Below are positions 39,173-47,541 of a stretch of DNA of 64,000 nt, piece after piece (position 1 is the first letter of the stretch; every line of letters starts with the position of its first letter). The position numbers were made by a program, and so were the translations under genes. The notes beneath the pieces were generated by a model, which was not told where the DNA came from, searched no databases, and was given only the letters and a program-made list of their open reading frames with translations. Source of the stretch: Lentzea albida (GTDB lineage Bacteria; Actinomycetota; Actinomycetes; Mycobacteriales; Pseudonocardiaceae). The DNA lies in the NCBI RefSeq assembly GCF_900111005.1, contig NZ_FOFV01000004.1, forward strand, positions 186,001 through 250,000, given 5' to 3'.

Positions 39173-40222
39173 ATGAACACCACGACCGCCACCACCCAGG
39201 CCACCGAGATCGTCCTGCCGGGTGTGGTCGAGCCCGACGGCCTGCACGTCCGGGTCCGCGACCTGCCGGCGCCGGGCGAGGGCCAGGTGGTCCTGCGGAT
39301 GGAGGCCACCGGCGTCTCGTTCGCCGAGCAGCAGATGCGCCTCGGCAAGTACTACGACCAGCCGGCGTTCCCGTTCGTGCCCGGCTACGACGTCGTCGGC
39401 ACGGTCGTCGCCGCGGGTCCCGGTGTCGACCGCGACCTGCGCGGACACCGGTTCGCCGTGGTCACGAAGGTCGGCGCGTGGGCCAGCCACCTGATCGTCG
39501 AGGCGGCCGACCTGGTGCCCGTGCCGGACGGCGTGGACGCGGCCGCCGCCGAGACCGTCGCGGTCAACGGCGTCACGGCCTGGCAGATGCTGTACCGCAC
39601 GGCGAAGGTCAAGCGGGGCGACACGATCGTCGTGCTGGGCGCGAACGGCGGCGTCGGCTCGACGCTGGTGCAGCTGGCCAGGCACGCCGGCATCAAGGTG
39701 ATCGGCACGGCGTCGGCCCGCAACCTCGACGCGATCCGCGAGCTCGGCGCCGTTCCCGTCGACTACCGCGACCCGAACATGTACGCCCGCATCCGGGAGC
39801 TGGCGCCCGAGGGTGTCGACGCGGTGTTCGACCACGTCGGCGGCCCCTCCCTGGAGGAGTCCTGGAAGCTGGTGCGCCGCGGTGGCGCGCTGGTCAACTA
39901 CGGCTCCGCCGCGACGAAGGACGAGCCGGGCAGCGGGACGCTGCCGGTGCTCAAGCTCTTCGGGCAGCTGATGGTGTGGAACCTGCTGCCCAACGGCAAG
40001 CGCGCGGGCTTCTACAACTTCTGGGCCGGCAAGCGCTTCCGCACCGCCGCGTTCCGCACCCGTCTGCGCGACGACCTCGTGCAGGTGCTCGCCTTGGTCG
40101 AGTCCGGTGTGGTCACGCCGCAGATCGCCGCGCGCGTCTCGCTGCCGGACGCCGCCGCCGCGCTGGCGCTGGCCGAGTCCCGCACCGTCGTGGGCAAGGT
40201 CATCATCGTCCCGGGGCAGTGA
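39173..40222 (+). CDS. Zinc-free quinone oxidoreductase (MDR family)
   Basis: 349 residues with the medium-chain dehydrogenase fold. PGYDVVGTV near residue 70 and the NADPH-binding VVLGANGGVGSTLVQLA near 155 are seen; zinc ligands are missing, as in quinone oxidoreductases. The substrate is unknown. Its stop overlaps the next gene as GTGA. A TetR gene is divergent, so induction by an electrophile or quinone is plausible. Confidence 0.85.
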   Translation: MNTTTATTQATEIVLPGVVEPDGLHVRVRDLPAPGEGQVVLRMEATGVSFAEQQMRLGKYYDQPAFPFVPGYDVVGTVVAAGPGVDRDLRGHRFAVVTKVGAWASHLIVEAADLVPVPDGVDAAAAETVAVNGVTAWQMLYRTAKVKRGDTIVVLGANGGVGSTLVQLARHAGIKVIGTASARNLDAIRELGAVPVDYRDPNMYARIRELAPEGVDAVFDHVGGPSLEESWKLVRRGGALVNYGSAATKDEPGSGTLPVLKLFGQLMVWNLLPNGKRAGFYNFWAGKRFRTAAFRTRLRDDLVQVLALVESGVVTPQIAARVSLPDAAAALALAESRTVVGKVIIVPGQ

Positions 40223-40677
40223 CCAGGCCGGGCTGCCGTCAGCTGATCGTGACGGCGGCGACCGCCCTGGTCGACTCCGACCGCGCCGTCACGCTGCGGG
40301 CCGTGTCCCGCGAGGCCGGTCTCCCCACCTCGTCGATCTACCCGCTGTTCCCCGACGCCGAAGCCATCCTGCTGGCCACGTGCCACGAGGCCTTCCGCGA
40401 CCTCGAAGCCGCCGTCCTCGGCGCCGCCGGCCCGTACGCGGCAGGCCTCGCCTACCTCGAGTTCGCCGTCGAGCACCCCCGCCGCTACCACGTGATGTTC
40501 GGTGCGGCCGACCTCTCCGAACCCGCGTTGCGGTTGTTCACGCAGGTCCTCGCTGATCCCGACCGGGCGCTGGTGTTCTGGCTGGGCCTGCACGGCCTCG
40601 CCGACCAGCGCTCCTCGATCCGCCGCTCACCCCAGTTCCACGTCGTCGCACCACGACTGATCACTTCACTCATCTGA
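40219..40677 (+). CDS. Short TetR-like regulator, second member flanking the oxidoreductase
   Basis: 152 residues from GTG 40219, which overlaps the oxidoreductase stop. It has LRAVSREAGLPTSSIYPLFPD as helix-turn-helix, then HPRRYHVMFGAADLSEP and ALVFWLGLHGLADQRSS, closely matching the TetR protein at 38436-39074. It is about 60 residues shorter, mainly at the N-terminus and in the middle. It may be a degenerate paralogue or a partner that forms heterodimers. Confidence 0.7.
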   Translation: MTRPGCRQLIVTAATALVDSDRAVTLRAVSREAGLPTSSIYPLFPDAEAILLATCHEAFRDLEAAVLGAAGPYAAGLAYLEFAVEHPRRYHVMFGAADLSEPALRLFTQVLADPDRALVFWLGLHGLADQRSSIRRSPQFHVVAPRLITSLI

Positions 40678-40696
40678 CTTCCGGAAGGTCCCCGCC

Positions 40697-41281
40697 ATGA
40701 ACGCCACCGCACTGTCCACCGCCACGACGACCGCCGCCGCGTCCACCGAGGTCGACAACCGCGCCGCCTACCTGGGGTTCGCGTTCGCCTACGTCTTCGG
40801 CCACGGCGCCTCGGCCCTGTCCCGGTCCGGCGCCGTGGCGCTGCCGGCGTGGCTGCCGGTCGCGTTGCTCGCCACCGGCCTCCTCGCCGGCACGGCCTTC
40901 GCCATGACCGCGTCGCTGCGAGCGCAGAAAACCGCGTCCGAGGCACGGCGACGAGCCGAGAAGCTCGTCGGCACGGCCTGGATCACCGGTTTCGCCGCGC
41001 TGGCTCTGGCCGTCACCGGTCTGAGCAAGGTGTTCGACCAGCCCGAGCTGCAGACCGTGCTCTGGCCCGCCGGGTCGGCCATCGTCGTCGGCCTGATCTA
41101 CATCGCCGAGGGCGCCGTGCGCGGCATCGCGCTGCACTACAACCTGGGCACCTGGCTCGCGCTGGTCGCCGCCGCGGCGCTGTTCGTCCCCGGAGCCGGC
41201 GTGTTCGGCGTGCTGGCCGTGCTGGGTGGCGGCGCCTACCTCGTGGCCGCGTTCCTGGAGAGCCGCCGCCTTGCCGCGTAA
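40697..41281 (+). CDS. Membrane protein of unknown function
   Basis: 194 residues with five or six hydrophobic helices and a Thr/Ala-rich N-terminus. A basic amphipathic segment (SLRAQKTASEARRRAEKL) separates helices two and three. It follows the short TetR gene by 19 bases with a GGAAGG site, so it is probably part of the same transcript. The family is not recognised. Confidence 0.7.
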   Translation: MNATALSTATTTAAASTEVDNRAAYLGFAFAYVFGHGASALSRSGAVALPAWLPVALLATGLLAGTAFAMTASLRAQKTASEARRRAEKLVGTAWITGFAALALAVTGLSKVFDQPELQTVLWPAGSAIVVGLIYIAEGAVRGIALHYNLGTWLALVAAAALFVPGAGVFGVLAVLGGGAYLVAAFLESRRLAA

Positions 41282-41286
41282 GGCTT

Positions 41287-41622
41287 CTACAGCTGCACTC
41301 GCACCGTGACGCGACCCTTGTCGTCACGGTGCGATGTCGCGTGTCCGGTCCGTTCGGTGCCATCGAGTTCGAGAGTGAGCGGACCGCCCTCACCGCTGAA
41401 GTTGCGCCACCAGGTCTTGTCGTCCGGCATCATCACCTGGATGGTCACGGTGTCACCCTTGCGTTGGTAGCCAACGGGTGTGGAGAACGTGCGACCCGAC
41501 TTCCGGCCCGTGTAGGACACGACGGTGATGCCCTTGCGCACCAGCTTCCCGACGAGCGGCGCGTCGCGCAGCCCGACGACCACCCTGTTGACGCGGCCCA
41601 CGATCGAGCTCTTGAAGTTCAT
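41287..41622 (-). CDS. Deazaflavin (F420)-dependent nitroreductase-family protein
   Basis: 111 residues, somewhat shorter than usual. YTGRKSGRTFSTPVGYQ (about residues 37-53) is the signature of the Ddn/FGD-like split beta-barrel family, which uses F420H2 to reduce quinones or nitro compounds. WWRNFSGEGGPLTLELDG follows as in the family. FbiC in this window supports F420 availability. It is divergent from a TetR gene, its likely regulator. Confidence 0.8.
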   Translation of the reverse strand: MNFKSSIVGRVNRVVVGLRDAPLVGKLVRKGITVVSYTGRKSGRTFSTPVGYQRKGDTVTIQVMMPDDKTWWRNFSGEGGPLTLELDGTERTGHATSHRDDKGRVTVRVQL

Positions 41623-41682
41623 GAACTCGACCGTAGCCTGCTAAGTGGAGACCCCCATCCGCTTGGCTGGAAGTGAGAAGAA

Positions 41683-42297
41683 GTGGTTGCCGAACCGTCT
41701 CAGATGCGAGCCGACGCGCGCGAGAACCGCGCACGGGTGCTGACCGTCGCACGGGAGTTGTTCGCCGAACGCGGGCTCGACGTGCCGATGGCCGCGATCG
41801 CCCGCAGGGCAGGCGTCGGCGTCGCGACGCTGTACCGGCGTTTCCCCACCAAGGAGTCGCTGGTCGTGGAGGCCTTCACCGAGCAGTTCGCGCACTGCCA
41901 GGCCGTCATCGACGACGCGATGCAGGACCCGGACGCGTGGCGCGGGTTCTGCACGGTGATCGAGCAGGTCTGCCTGCTCCAGGTGCGCGACCGCGGGTTC
42001 ACGGCGGCGTTCGTCGCCTCGTTCCCCGAACTGCACTCCGAGGTGCGCGACCGGACCTGGACGAGCTTCAGCGCGTTGGTGCAGCGGGCGAAGGACAGCG
42101 GTCAGCTGCGCGCGGACTTCTCGCCGCACGACCTCATGCTGGTGCTCCTGGCCAACAACGGGCTTTCGGGCGCACCGGTGGAGGCCGCGGTGGCCGCGTC
42201 CCGGCGCCTCGTCGCGTACCTGCTGGAGTCGTTCCGGACCGGCACGGACGCCCTGCCGCCGCCCGTGCCGCTCAGCCTGGACCTGGTGCTGAACTAG
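41683..42297 (+). CDS. TetR-family regulator
   Basis: 204 residues from GTG. The helix-turn-helix (AAIARRAGVGVATLYRRFPTKESLV) lies at about 37-62. The C-terminal domain (FELHSEVRD ... LLANNGLSGA) resembles regulators with the TetR_C_SbtR-like domain. It is 60 bases from the divergent F420-type oxidoreductase gene. Its stop overlaps the convergent metallothionein-like gene by four bases. Confidence 0.88.
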   Translation: MVAEPSQMRADARENRARVLTVARELFAERGLDVPMAAIARRAGVGVATLYRRFPTKESLVVEAFTEQFAHCQAVIDDAMQDPDAWRGFCTVIEQVCLLQVRDRGFTAAFVASFPELHSEVRDRTWTSFSALVQRAKDSGQLRADFSPHDLMLVLLANNGLSGAPVEAAVAASRRLVAYLLESFRTGTDALPPPVPLSLDLVLN

Positions 42298-42554
42298 CCC
42301 GGGTGGGCGCCGACGGTGTCGCGGATCTGCGCGCCCAGGTCGGACGAGCCCGACCGGGCGCAGTGGGCGCAGCAGAAGAACTTGCCCTCCACCTCCACAC
42401 CGTGCCCGATCACGCGGCAGTCGCAGTGCTCGCAGCGCGGCGCGAGCCGTTGGATCGCGCACTCGAAGCTGTCGAACGTGTGCACGCCGCCGCCGACGGT
42501 GCGCACCTCGAAGGCCATCCAGTAGTCGTTGCCACAGACGTCACAGGTCGCCAT
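42294..42554 (-). CDS. Cys-rich metallothionein-like protein
   Basis: 86 residues from MATCDVCG at 42554. Nine Cys occur as CXXC (4-7), FECA, CEHCDC and FFCCAHC, with His between them. The C-terminal half ending in FFCCAHCA matches the small prokaryotic metallothionein pattern. It may bind zinc or copper, or be a zinc-ribbon protein. Assignment is by Cys pattern only. Confidence 0.6.
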   Translation of the reverse strand: MATCDVCGNDYWMAFEVRTVGGGVHTFDSFECAIQRLAPRCEHCDCRVIGHGVEVEGKFFCCAHCARSGSSDLGAQIRDTVGAHPG

Positions 42555-42746
42555 GCGCGGAAGACTGCGGCAGGTCCGCCGGGTCGGCAACTCGAGCGTC
42601 GAGTCCCGTGACCAGCTTCTTCGGCGCTGTCACCCGATAGGCGTCCTCGTGCACGCCGAGCCGGCCGCGTCCACGAGTCCGTGCTGCGCCTCGCAGGCTC
42701 CGTCCACAAAGGACGTGCCGGAGGAATGCGGAAGCCCCGTTCTGAG

Positions 42747-42819
42747 CGGGACCGGCCGGATTCGAACCGGCGTTCTCCCTCCGTTCCGGAGGGCGCGTCG
42801 ACCACTGCGCTACAGGCCC
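42747..42819 (-). tRNA. Atypical tRNA-like gene, anticodon position reads GAA
   Basis: Read on the minus strand it has the A box (TAGCGCAGTGGTCGACGC), a perfect T arm (GCCGG-TTCGAAT-CCGGC) and an anticodon arm CCCTC-CGGAACG-GAGGG. The central triplet is GAA (Phe) if the loop is standard. However, base 33 is G, not the universal T, the acceptor stem has one mismatch and no CCA is encoded. It is either a non-standard tRNA or a tRNA pseudogene. The rest of the 42555-42926 gap holds nothing else I can name. Confidence 0.6.
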
Positions 42820-42926
42820 CATCGCCACCGCACGTCCCACACTAGTCGGCGAAGTCCGGGCCGTATGCCCTGCGAAAGTGTTGGACCCAATAAGGTTCAC
42901 GGACCAACCTCGAACTGGACGGTGTC

Positions 42927-44042
42927 GTGCCAGGGATCGACTACTACGAGTTGCTCGGTGTGAACCGGGGCGCCAGTGCCTCGGAGATCAAGTCGGCCTA
43001 CCGCTCTCTAGCCAAGGTCATGCACCCCGACGCGGGTGGGACGTCTGGCGGTTTCCGCCTGCTCCAGGAGGCCTACGAGACGCTGAAGGACCCGGTCCGC
43101 CGGGCCGACTACGACCGGCCCGCCGTCCAGGCCCCGACGGTCGTCCGCCCCCAGACACGCCCACGACCTCGACGAACAGGTCACACGGGCAGGCTGCGCG
43201 ACTTCGGCGACGACCCGAACTACATGGCACCGCGCCCCCGTGTAGACCTCGGCTCGATGGAGTGGTGGAACCGCATCGACCTGGGCGCGCGCGTCCGCTA
43301 CGTGCCCGCCACAGGCCTCGGCCACGCCCCCGCGGCGGCCGCGATCGGTGGGTGGTTCGTCCTGCTCATCCCGTTGACGATGACGCTGTCACCACTCCTG
43401 CTGGCCGTCTGGCTCCCCCTCGTGGCAGGCGCCGGTTACGGGGCGTTCCGACTGGTGCGCCGCTACATGACCGTCGCACGAGCAGAAAGAGCGTTCGCCG
43501 GCGAGTACGACGGCAACACGATTTTCGGCCGTCCGGGTGAAAACAGACGCGAACGGCTGACCGCCGGATTGCTCACGGAGTACATGACCCAACTACCGGG
43601 AGTGCGCATCTTCCACGGCCTCGCGTGGCCGGGCTCGGTCTTCACCGACGTCGACCACGCCCTGCTGTGCGGCCGCCGCCTGGTCCTCATCGAGTCGAAG
43701 TCGTGGCTCCCCGGCCACTACTACTGCGACGAGGACGGCGAACTCTGGCGCAACGGCCACCCGTTCCGCGGCGGCGGCTCCCAACTGCTCGACAGCGTCG
43801 ACTACTACGCCGAACTCCTCCCGTGGCTCGAGATCCGGGGCGCCCTGATCATCTACCCGAGCCGTGCGGGCGAGGTCACGTGCGACGACGACCTGGACTT
43901 CGACGTGCCGCCGATGACGCCGGAGCAGTTCGTGAGCGAGATCGGCGACTGGCTGGCCGACGACCCGGCCACCGTGGACCGGGAGGCGTTGCGCGTGCTG
44001 GTGCGGCAGGTGGTGTCGGAGGTGCGGGTGGCGGGGGCCTAG
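42927..44042 (+). CDS. DnaJ - membrane - NERD fusion protein
   Basis: 371 residues from GTG. Residues 4-64 form a J domain with HPD at 33-35. A basic Pro-rich linker follows, then two membrane helices (about 140-175), then a NERD-type nuclease-like domain from about 185 to 310 (FTDVDHALLCGRRLVLIESKSW, with Asp243, Glu256 and Lys258 as candidate active-site residues). The fusion would place a DnaK-recruiting domain and a nuclease fold on the cytoplasmic membrane face. A defence or DNA-processing role is inferred from NERD and from the AbiE neighbours. Confidence 0.8.
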   Translation: MPGIDYYELLGVNRGASASEIKSAYRSLAKVMHPDAGGTSGGFRLLQEAYETLKDPVRRADYDRPAVQAPTVVRPQTRPRPRRTGHTGRLRDFGDDPNYMAPRPRVDLGSMEWWNRIDLGARVRYVPATGLGHAPAAAAIGGWFVLLIPLTMTLSPLLLAVWLPLVAGAGYGAFRLVRRYMTVARAERAFAGEYDGNTIFGRPGENRRERLTAGLLTEYMTQLPGVRIFHGLAWPGSVFTDVDHALLCGRRLVLIESKSWLPGHYYCDEDGELWRNGHPFRGGGSQLLDSVDYYAELLPWLEIRGALIIYPSRAGEVTCDDDLDFDVPPMTPEQFVSEIGDWLADDPATVDREALRVLVRQVVSEVRVAGA

Positions 44043-44061
44043 TCCGGACCGCGGATCAAGA

Positions 44062-44118
44062 GCAGCGTTTGCTACACCCTAGAGGTAGCAAACGCTGCAC
44101 TCATGTAGCGTTTGCTGC
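44062..44118 (+). promoter_or_regulatory. AbiE operator: three copies of a 10-bp core
   Basis: GCAGCGTTTGCTAC (44062-44075) and its exact inverse (44085-44098) form a 14-bp-arm inverted repeat. A third copy, GTAGCGTTTGCTGC (44105-44118), ends directly before the ATG of abiEi. The core AGCGTTTGCT starts at 44064, 44087 (inverted) and 44107, about two helical turns apart. AbiEi antitoxins are known to bind inverted repeats in their own promoter. No Shine-Dalgarno is present before the ATG. Confidence 0.8.
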
Positions 44119-44970
44119 ATGGAACGGGTTGAGGCTCTCCGAGTGGTAGGCGACATCGCCGCTGATCAATGGGGCCTTTTCACGACGCAACAGGCGGAAG
44201 CGGCAGGAGTGCACCGCACGACCCTGACGCGACTCGCGGCGGCAGGGCTTGTCGATCACGTGTCGCGTGGCGTCCACCTCGTCGTAGCGGCAGGAACACC
44301 GAACCATGTCGAGGAAAAAGCGGCCTGGCTGCGTCTCGCCCCTTCCCGCCCTGGGTGGGAGCGCCGTTCCACGGACACGGACAGCGGGGTCTTCTCACAC
44401 AGCACGGCCTGCGTTCTGCACGAACTGGGGGACGTCCCAGCGCCCGCGGTCGAGATCACCGTGCCACGCCGACGCACCACCAGAACTGCAGGCGTACGAC
44501 TACATCGTGGTGATCTCTCGGAAGGAGAGATCACCACAACTGGAGATGGCCTGCCCGTGACGACGGTCGAACGCACGATCAGAGACCTCCTCGCATCCCA
44601 CGTGGATGGGGGTCATGTCGGAGGGGTGCTGCACGACGCGATGCGCCGCGGTCTCGTGGACGTAGACAGCCTGGTACCTGCTGCAGCGATGTACGCGTCC
44701 GCCTACGGCATCGGTCGATCGGATGGGCGTCTACTCCTCCAGCACCTGCTGGACCAAGCAGGCACCGCAACGTCCATCAACGATCGAACCGCACAGGCCC
44801 AGTCCGCCCGGATCACAGTCGAAGCGTTGGATTCGAACGCGCAAGTCCGAGCAGTCGCCTCAGAACTAGCCGCCCTGGACCAGTTCCAGCTGAGAAGACT
44901 GCGAACAGCGGTGACAGCGCTGATCCAGGAGTCCGATGGAAACACGTCCGAGAAGGAAGCGGACCAATGA
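44119..44970 (+). CDS. Type IV antitoxin AbiEi family protein
   Basis: 283 residues. The N-terminal winged helix (LFTTQQAEAAGVHRTTLTRLAAAGLVDHVSRGVHLV) and the core FSHSTACVLHELGDV match AbiEi. It represses the operon and counters the AbiEii toxin without direct contact, as known for the family. Its stop overlaps the toxin start as ATGA. The promoter contains three operator copies just upstream. Confidence 0.9.
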   Translation: MERVEALRVVGDIAADQWGLFTTQQAEAAGVHRTTLTRLAAAGLVDHVSRGVHLVVAAGTPNHVEEKAAWLRLAPSRPGWERRSTDTDSGVFSHSTACVLHELGDVPAPAVEITVPRRRTTRTAGVRLHRGDLSEGEITTTGDGLPVTTVERTIRDLLASHVDGGHVGGVLHDAMRRGLVDVDSLVPAAAMYASAYGIGRSDGRLLLQHLLDQAGTATSINDRTAQAQSARITVEALDSNAQVRAVASELAALDQFQLRRLRTAVTALIQESDGNTSEKEADQ

Positions 44971-45884
44971 CCTACGCGTCGCCCCAGGCGTTGAGCCGCG
45001 CACTTCGTGATCGCGCCAAACGAGAAGCCGCGACCTCCGGCACAAGCCCTGGCGACCTGCTCAGCAGGTTCTACTTCGAACGGCTCATCACCAGGGTGTT
45101 CCACCACGACCCCGACGGATGGCTGCTCAAAGGCGGTCAGGCGATGCTGGTGCGCTACCGCGACGTCCGCCACAGCCGTGACATCGACCTGTGCCGCCCA
45201 GGCGCCGCAGACCTGAACGAGGCCGTGGAGGCGATCCGCTCAGCCGCCGCGCTCGACCTCCACGACTTCGTCCGATTCGAGTACCGCGAACGCATTGAGA
45301 TCAAGGGAAACCGCCCGACCACACGAGTCTCGTTCAGGATCCTCGTAGGGCCGCGGACAGAAGGAACAGTCAGCGTCGACCTCGTCGTGCACTCACCGCT
45401 GCACGGAAGCCCCGAGCTGCGAAGGCTGAAGCCTTCGGTCCCTGTCGAGTGGCCGGACGACTGGCCCGTCGTCAAGCTGTACCCGCTCGCAGCCCAAGTG
45501 GCGGACAAGGTGTGCGCCCTTTATGAGCGGCACAACGGAAGACCATCCACGAGATATCGCGACCTCGTGGACCTGGTCGTGATCGTTCTGCGCGAATCCA
45601 TGCAGGGCAAGGACCTGCAGATCGCCATCAGCCACGAACACGACCGCCGACGCGGTGCCGGCACCGACCTCGAGCTTCCCGCGGTCTTCACCGTGCCAGA
45701 GCCCACCTCGTGGGCCATCGGATACGAACGTGAAGCCAGCAGGCTCGACGCCCTGTCGGCCTGCCGGACGCTCCACCAGGCGACCGAGCTGATGAGCAGA
45801 TTCCTCACCCCGGTGCTTGCGGCCCCGGACCCAGGTCGATGGACCGCGGCCGAGCAGCAGTGGCGCCCCACCGCGGAGCCGTGA
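44967..45884 (+). CDS. AbiEii nucleotidyltransferase toxin
   Basis: 305 residues. A DNA-polymerase-beta-like nucleotidyltransferase with the motif I region WLLKGGQAMLVRYRDVRHSRDIDLC (GG and DID at about 50-73), VSVDLVV near 132, and VKLYPLAAQVADKVCALYERH near 170. AbiEii toxins transfer nucleotides, in mycobacterial MenT relatives to tRNA acceptor ends, and block phage growth by dormancy. It is translationally coupled to the antitoxin. Confidence 0.9.
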   Translation: MTYASPQALSRALRDRAKREAATSGTSPGDLLSRFYFERLITRVFHHDPDGWLLKGGQAMLVRYRDVRHSRDIDLCRPGAADLNEAVEAIRSAAALDLHDFVRFEYRERIEIKGNRPTTRVSFRILVGPRTEGTVSVDLVVHSPLHGSPELRRLKPSVPVEWPDDWPVVKLYPLAAQVADKVCALYERHNGRPSTRYRDLVDLVVIVLRESMQGKDLQIAISHEHDRRRGAGTDLELPAVFTVPEPTSWAIGYEREASRLDALSACRTLHQATELMSRFLTPVLAAPDPGRWTAAEQQWRPTAEP

Positions 45885-45928
45885 ACTCGGCGGGCAGCGG
45901 TTGCCGGGTCCGTGGCACTATCCCTCCC

Positions 45929-46495
45929 ATGACCCGCACGGTGTGCCTCGCGCAGAACCCCGACGCGGACGCACTCCTCGCGTCGGACATGTTCGCCCTG
46001 CTGACCGGAATGCTGCTGGACCAGCAGATTCCCATGGAGAAGGCCTTCTCCGGCCCCAAGGTCCTCGCCGACCGCATGGGCGGCCTGGACGTGCGCCGCA
46101 TCGCCGAGGCCGACCCCGAAGACTTCGCCGCGGTCATGGCCACGCCGCCCGCCGTGCACCGGTTCCCCGGTTCGATGGCCAAGCGGGTGCAGGCGCTGTC
46201 GCAGTTCGTCGTCGACACCTACGACGGGGACGTCACGCGGATCTGGGCCGACGGGGACGGGGCCGCGGTGTTCAAGCGGCTCAAGGCGTTGCCCGGGTTC
46301 GGGGACCAGAAGGCGAAGATCTTCCTCGCACTTTTGGGCAAACAGTTCGGCGTCACGCCCGACGGGTGGCGCGAGGCCGCCGGGCACTACGGGGACGAAG
46401 GAAGCCGACGTAGCGTCGCCGACGTGCGCGACCAGCAGTCGCTGCTCGAGGTCCGGGACTTCAAGAAGGCCGCGAAGGCCGCCGCCAAGAAGTAG
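45929..46495 (+). CDS. HhH-GPD-type base-excision repair protein
   Basis: 188 residues from ATG 45929. MLLDQQIPMEKAFSGP (near 27) and the helix-hairpin-helix LKALPGFGDQKAKIFLALLG (near 115) place it in the HhH-GPD DNA glycosylase superfamily, close to an actinobacterial subgroup (TIGR03252, from memory). The catalytic Asp expected after the hairpin is not clear, so activity is uncertain. The C-terminus is Lys/Ala-rich. Confidence 0.82.
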   Translation: MTRTVCLAQNPDADALLASDMFALLTGMLLDQQIPMEKAFSGPKVLADRMGGLDVRRIAEADPEDFAAVMATPPAVHRFPGSMAKRVQALSQFVVDTYDGDVTRIWADGDGAAVFKRLKALPGFGDQKAKIFLALLGKQFGVTPDGWREAAGHYGDEGSRRSVADVRDQQSLLEVRDFKKAAKAAAKK

Positions 46496-46582
46496 CCCTG
46501 CTGTTCATCGTCTGGTGCACTGGACGTCCGCCGTCAGTTCGCACGAGGTGTGACCTTGCCTCGTGGGAGAAAGGCGGTTCCG

Positions 46583-47503
46583 TTGCGCATCAAGGTGATC
46601 GGCGTGTTCGCGGTCCTGGCGGTCGGTCTGGGGACCATGTCGGCGGACGCGGCCACGGCGTGGCCCGGTGGGTCGGCCACGCAGACGGCTGACGGGTCGA
46701 ACGTGTTCGGGAAGAACCTCAGCGGGTTGTCGTTCGAGGGTGCGGGTGTCGTGTGGGCCGTGAAGAACGGGCCGTCGACGCTCTACCGGCTCGTTCCGAG
46801 CGGGAGTACGTGGAAGGTCGACCAGAAGCGGTCGCTGAAGTTCCGGAACGGTACGGGTGACCCGGACGCCGAAGGTGTCGTGAGCACGCCGGACGGGTTG
46901 TTCGTGGTCAGCGAGCGGGACAACGACAACGGTGACGTCAGTTCGCCGATGGTGTTGAAGGTCGGCAACGGCACCGAGAAGGAGTGGAAGCTGCCGGGGA
47001 TGCCGTCGGTCGAGCCGAACGACGGGCCTGAGGCGATCTCGTGGATTCCCGACTCGTTCCTGACCTCGCAGGGCTTCAAGGACGACACCGGCAAGCTCTA
47101 CGACCCCGCCGCCTACCCGGGTCACGGGACCGGGTTGTTCGCGGTCGGGCTGGAGGCGACCGGCGGGATCTTCCTGTACGCGCTGCAGGACGGCGGGGCG
47201 AAGCTCGTCTCGAAGTTCGCGAGCGGGCAGGCGCAGGTCATGGACCTGGAGTGGGAGAACAACAGGCTGTGGGCCACGTGCGACAACAACTGCAGTGGCA
47301 GGTCGACCACACTCGCGGTCAGTGACGGCAGGTTCAAGGTGACGGCGACGTACGACCGGCCGTCGAAGCTACCGAGCGTGAACCTCGAAGGCTTTGCGCT
47401 TTCGCCGAACTGCGTCAACGGCAAGAAGGTCGCTCTCTGGGCGGACGACGACAACACCGACAAGCACGCCATCAGGAGCGGTTCGCTGAACTGCACGGTC
47501 TAA
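46583..47503 (+). CDS. Secreted beta-propeller-like protein
   Basis: The start is placed at TTG 46583 (GGAGAAAGG upstream), which puts the basic n-region right before the signal peptide; GTG 46550 is possible. The product has about 306 residues with a signal peptide ending near ADAATA. The mature protein is rich in strands with repeated Gly/Trp turns (GLSFEGAGVVWAV, DPDAEGVVSTPDGLFVVSERD, VMDLEWENNRLWATCDNNC), like propeller proteins of the SdiA-regulated/phytase-like groups. The function is unknown. Confidence 0.6.
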   Translation: MRIKVIGVFAVLAVGLGTMSADAATAWPGGSATQTADGSNVFGKNLSGLSFEGAGVVWAVKNGPSTLYRLVPSGSTWKVDQKRSLKFRNGTGDPDAEGVVSTPDGLFVVSERDNDNGDVSSPMVLKVGNGTEKEWKLPGMPSVEPNDGPEAISWIPDSFLTSQGFKDDTGKLYDPAAYPGHGTGLFAVGLEATGGIFLYALQDGGAKLVSKFASGQAQVMDLEWENNRLWATCDNNCSGRSTTLAVSDGRFKVTATYDRPSKLPSVNLEGFALSPNCVNGKKVALWADDDNTDKHAIRSGSLNCTV

Positions 47504-47541
47504 CGGCCGGGTTGTCGGGGTGCGGAACTATGCTCCCGCGC

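Noticed and set aside
39133..40218. Long open frame in a second phase over the oxidoreductase gene
   Set aside because: Only its 3' part (from GTG 40219) has TetR-like sequence; the rest is an Arg/Gly-rich shadow of the oxidoreductase gene.
42747..45884. Integration of the AbiE/DnaJ-NERD cluster at the 3' end of the tRNA-like gene
   Set aside because: The cluster lies on the 5' side of this minus-strand tRNA, no integrase is present and I see no direct copy of the tRNA 3' end at the other border.
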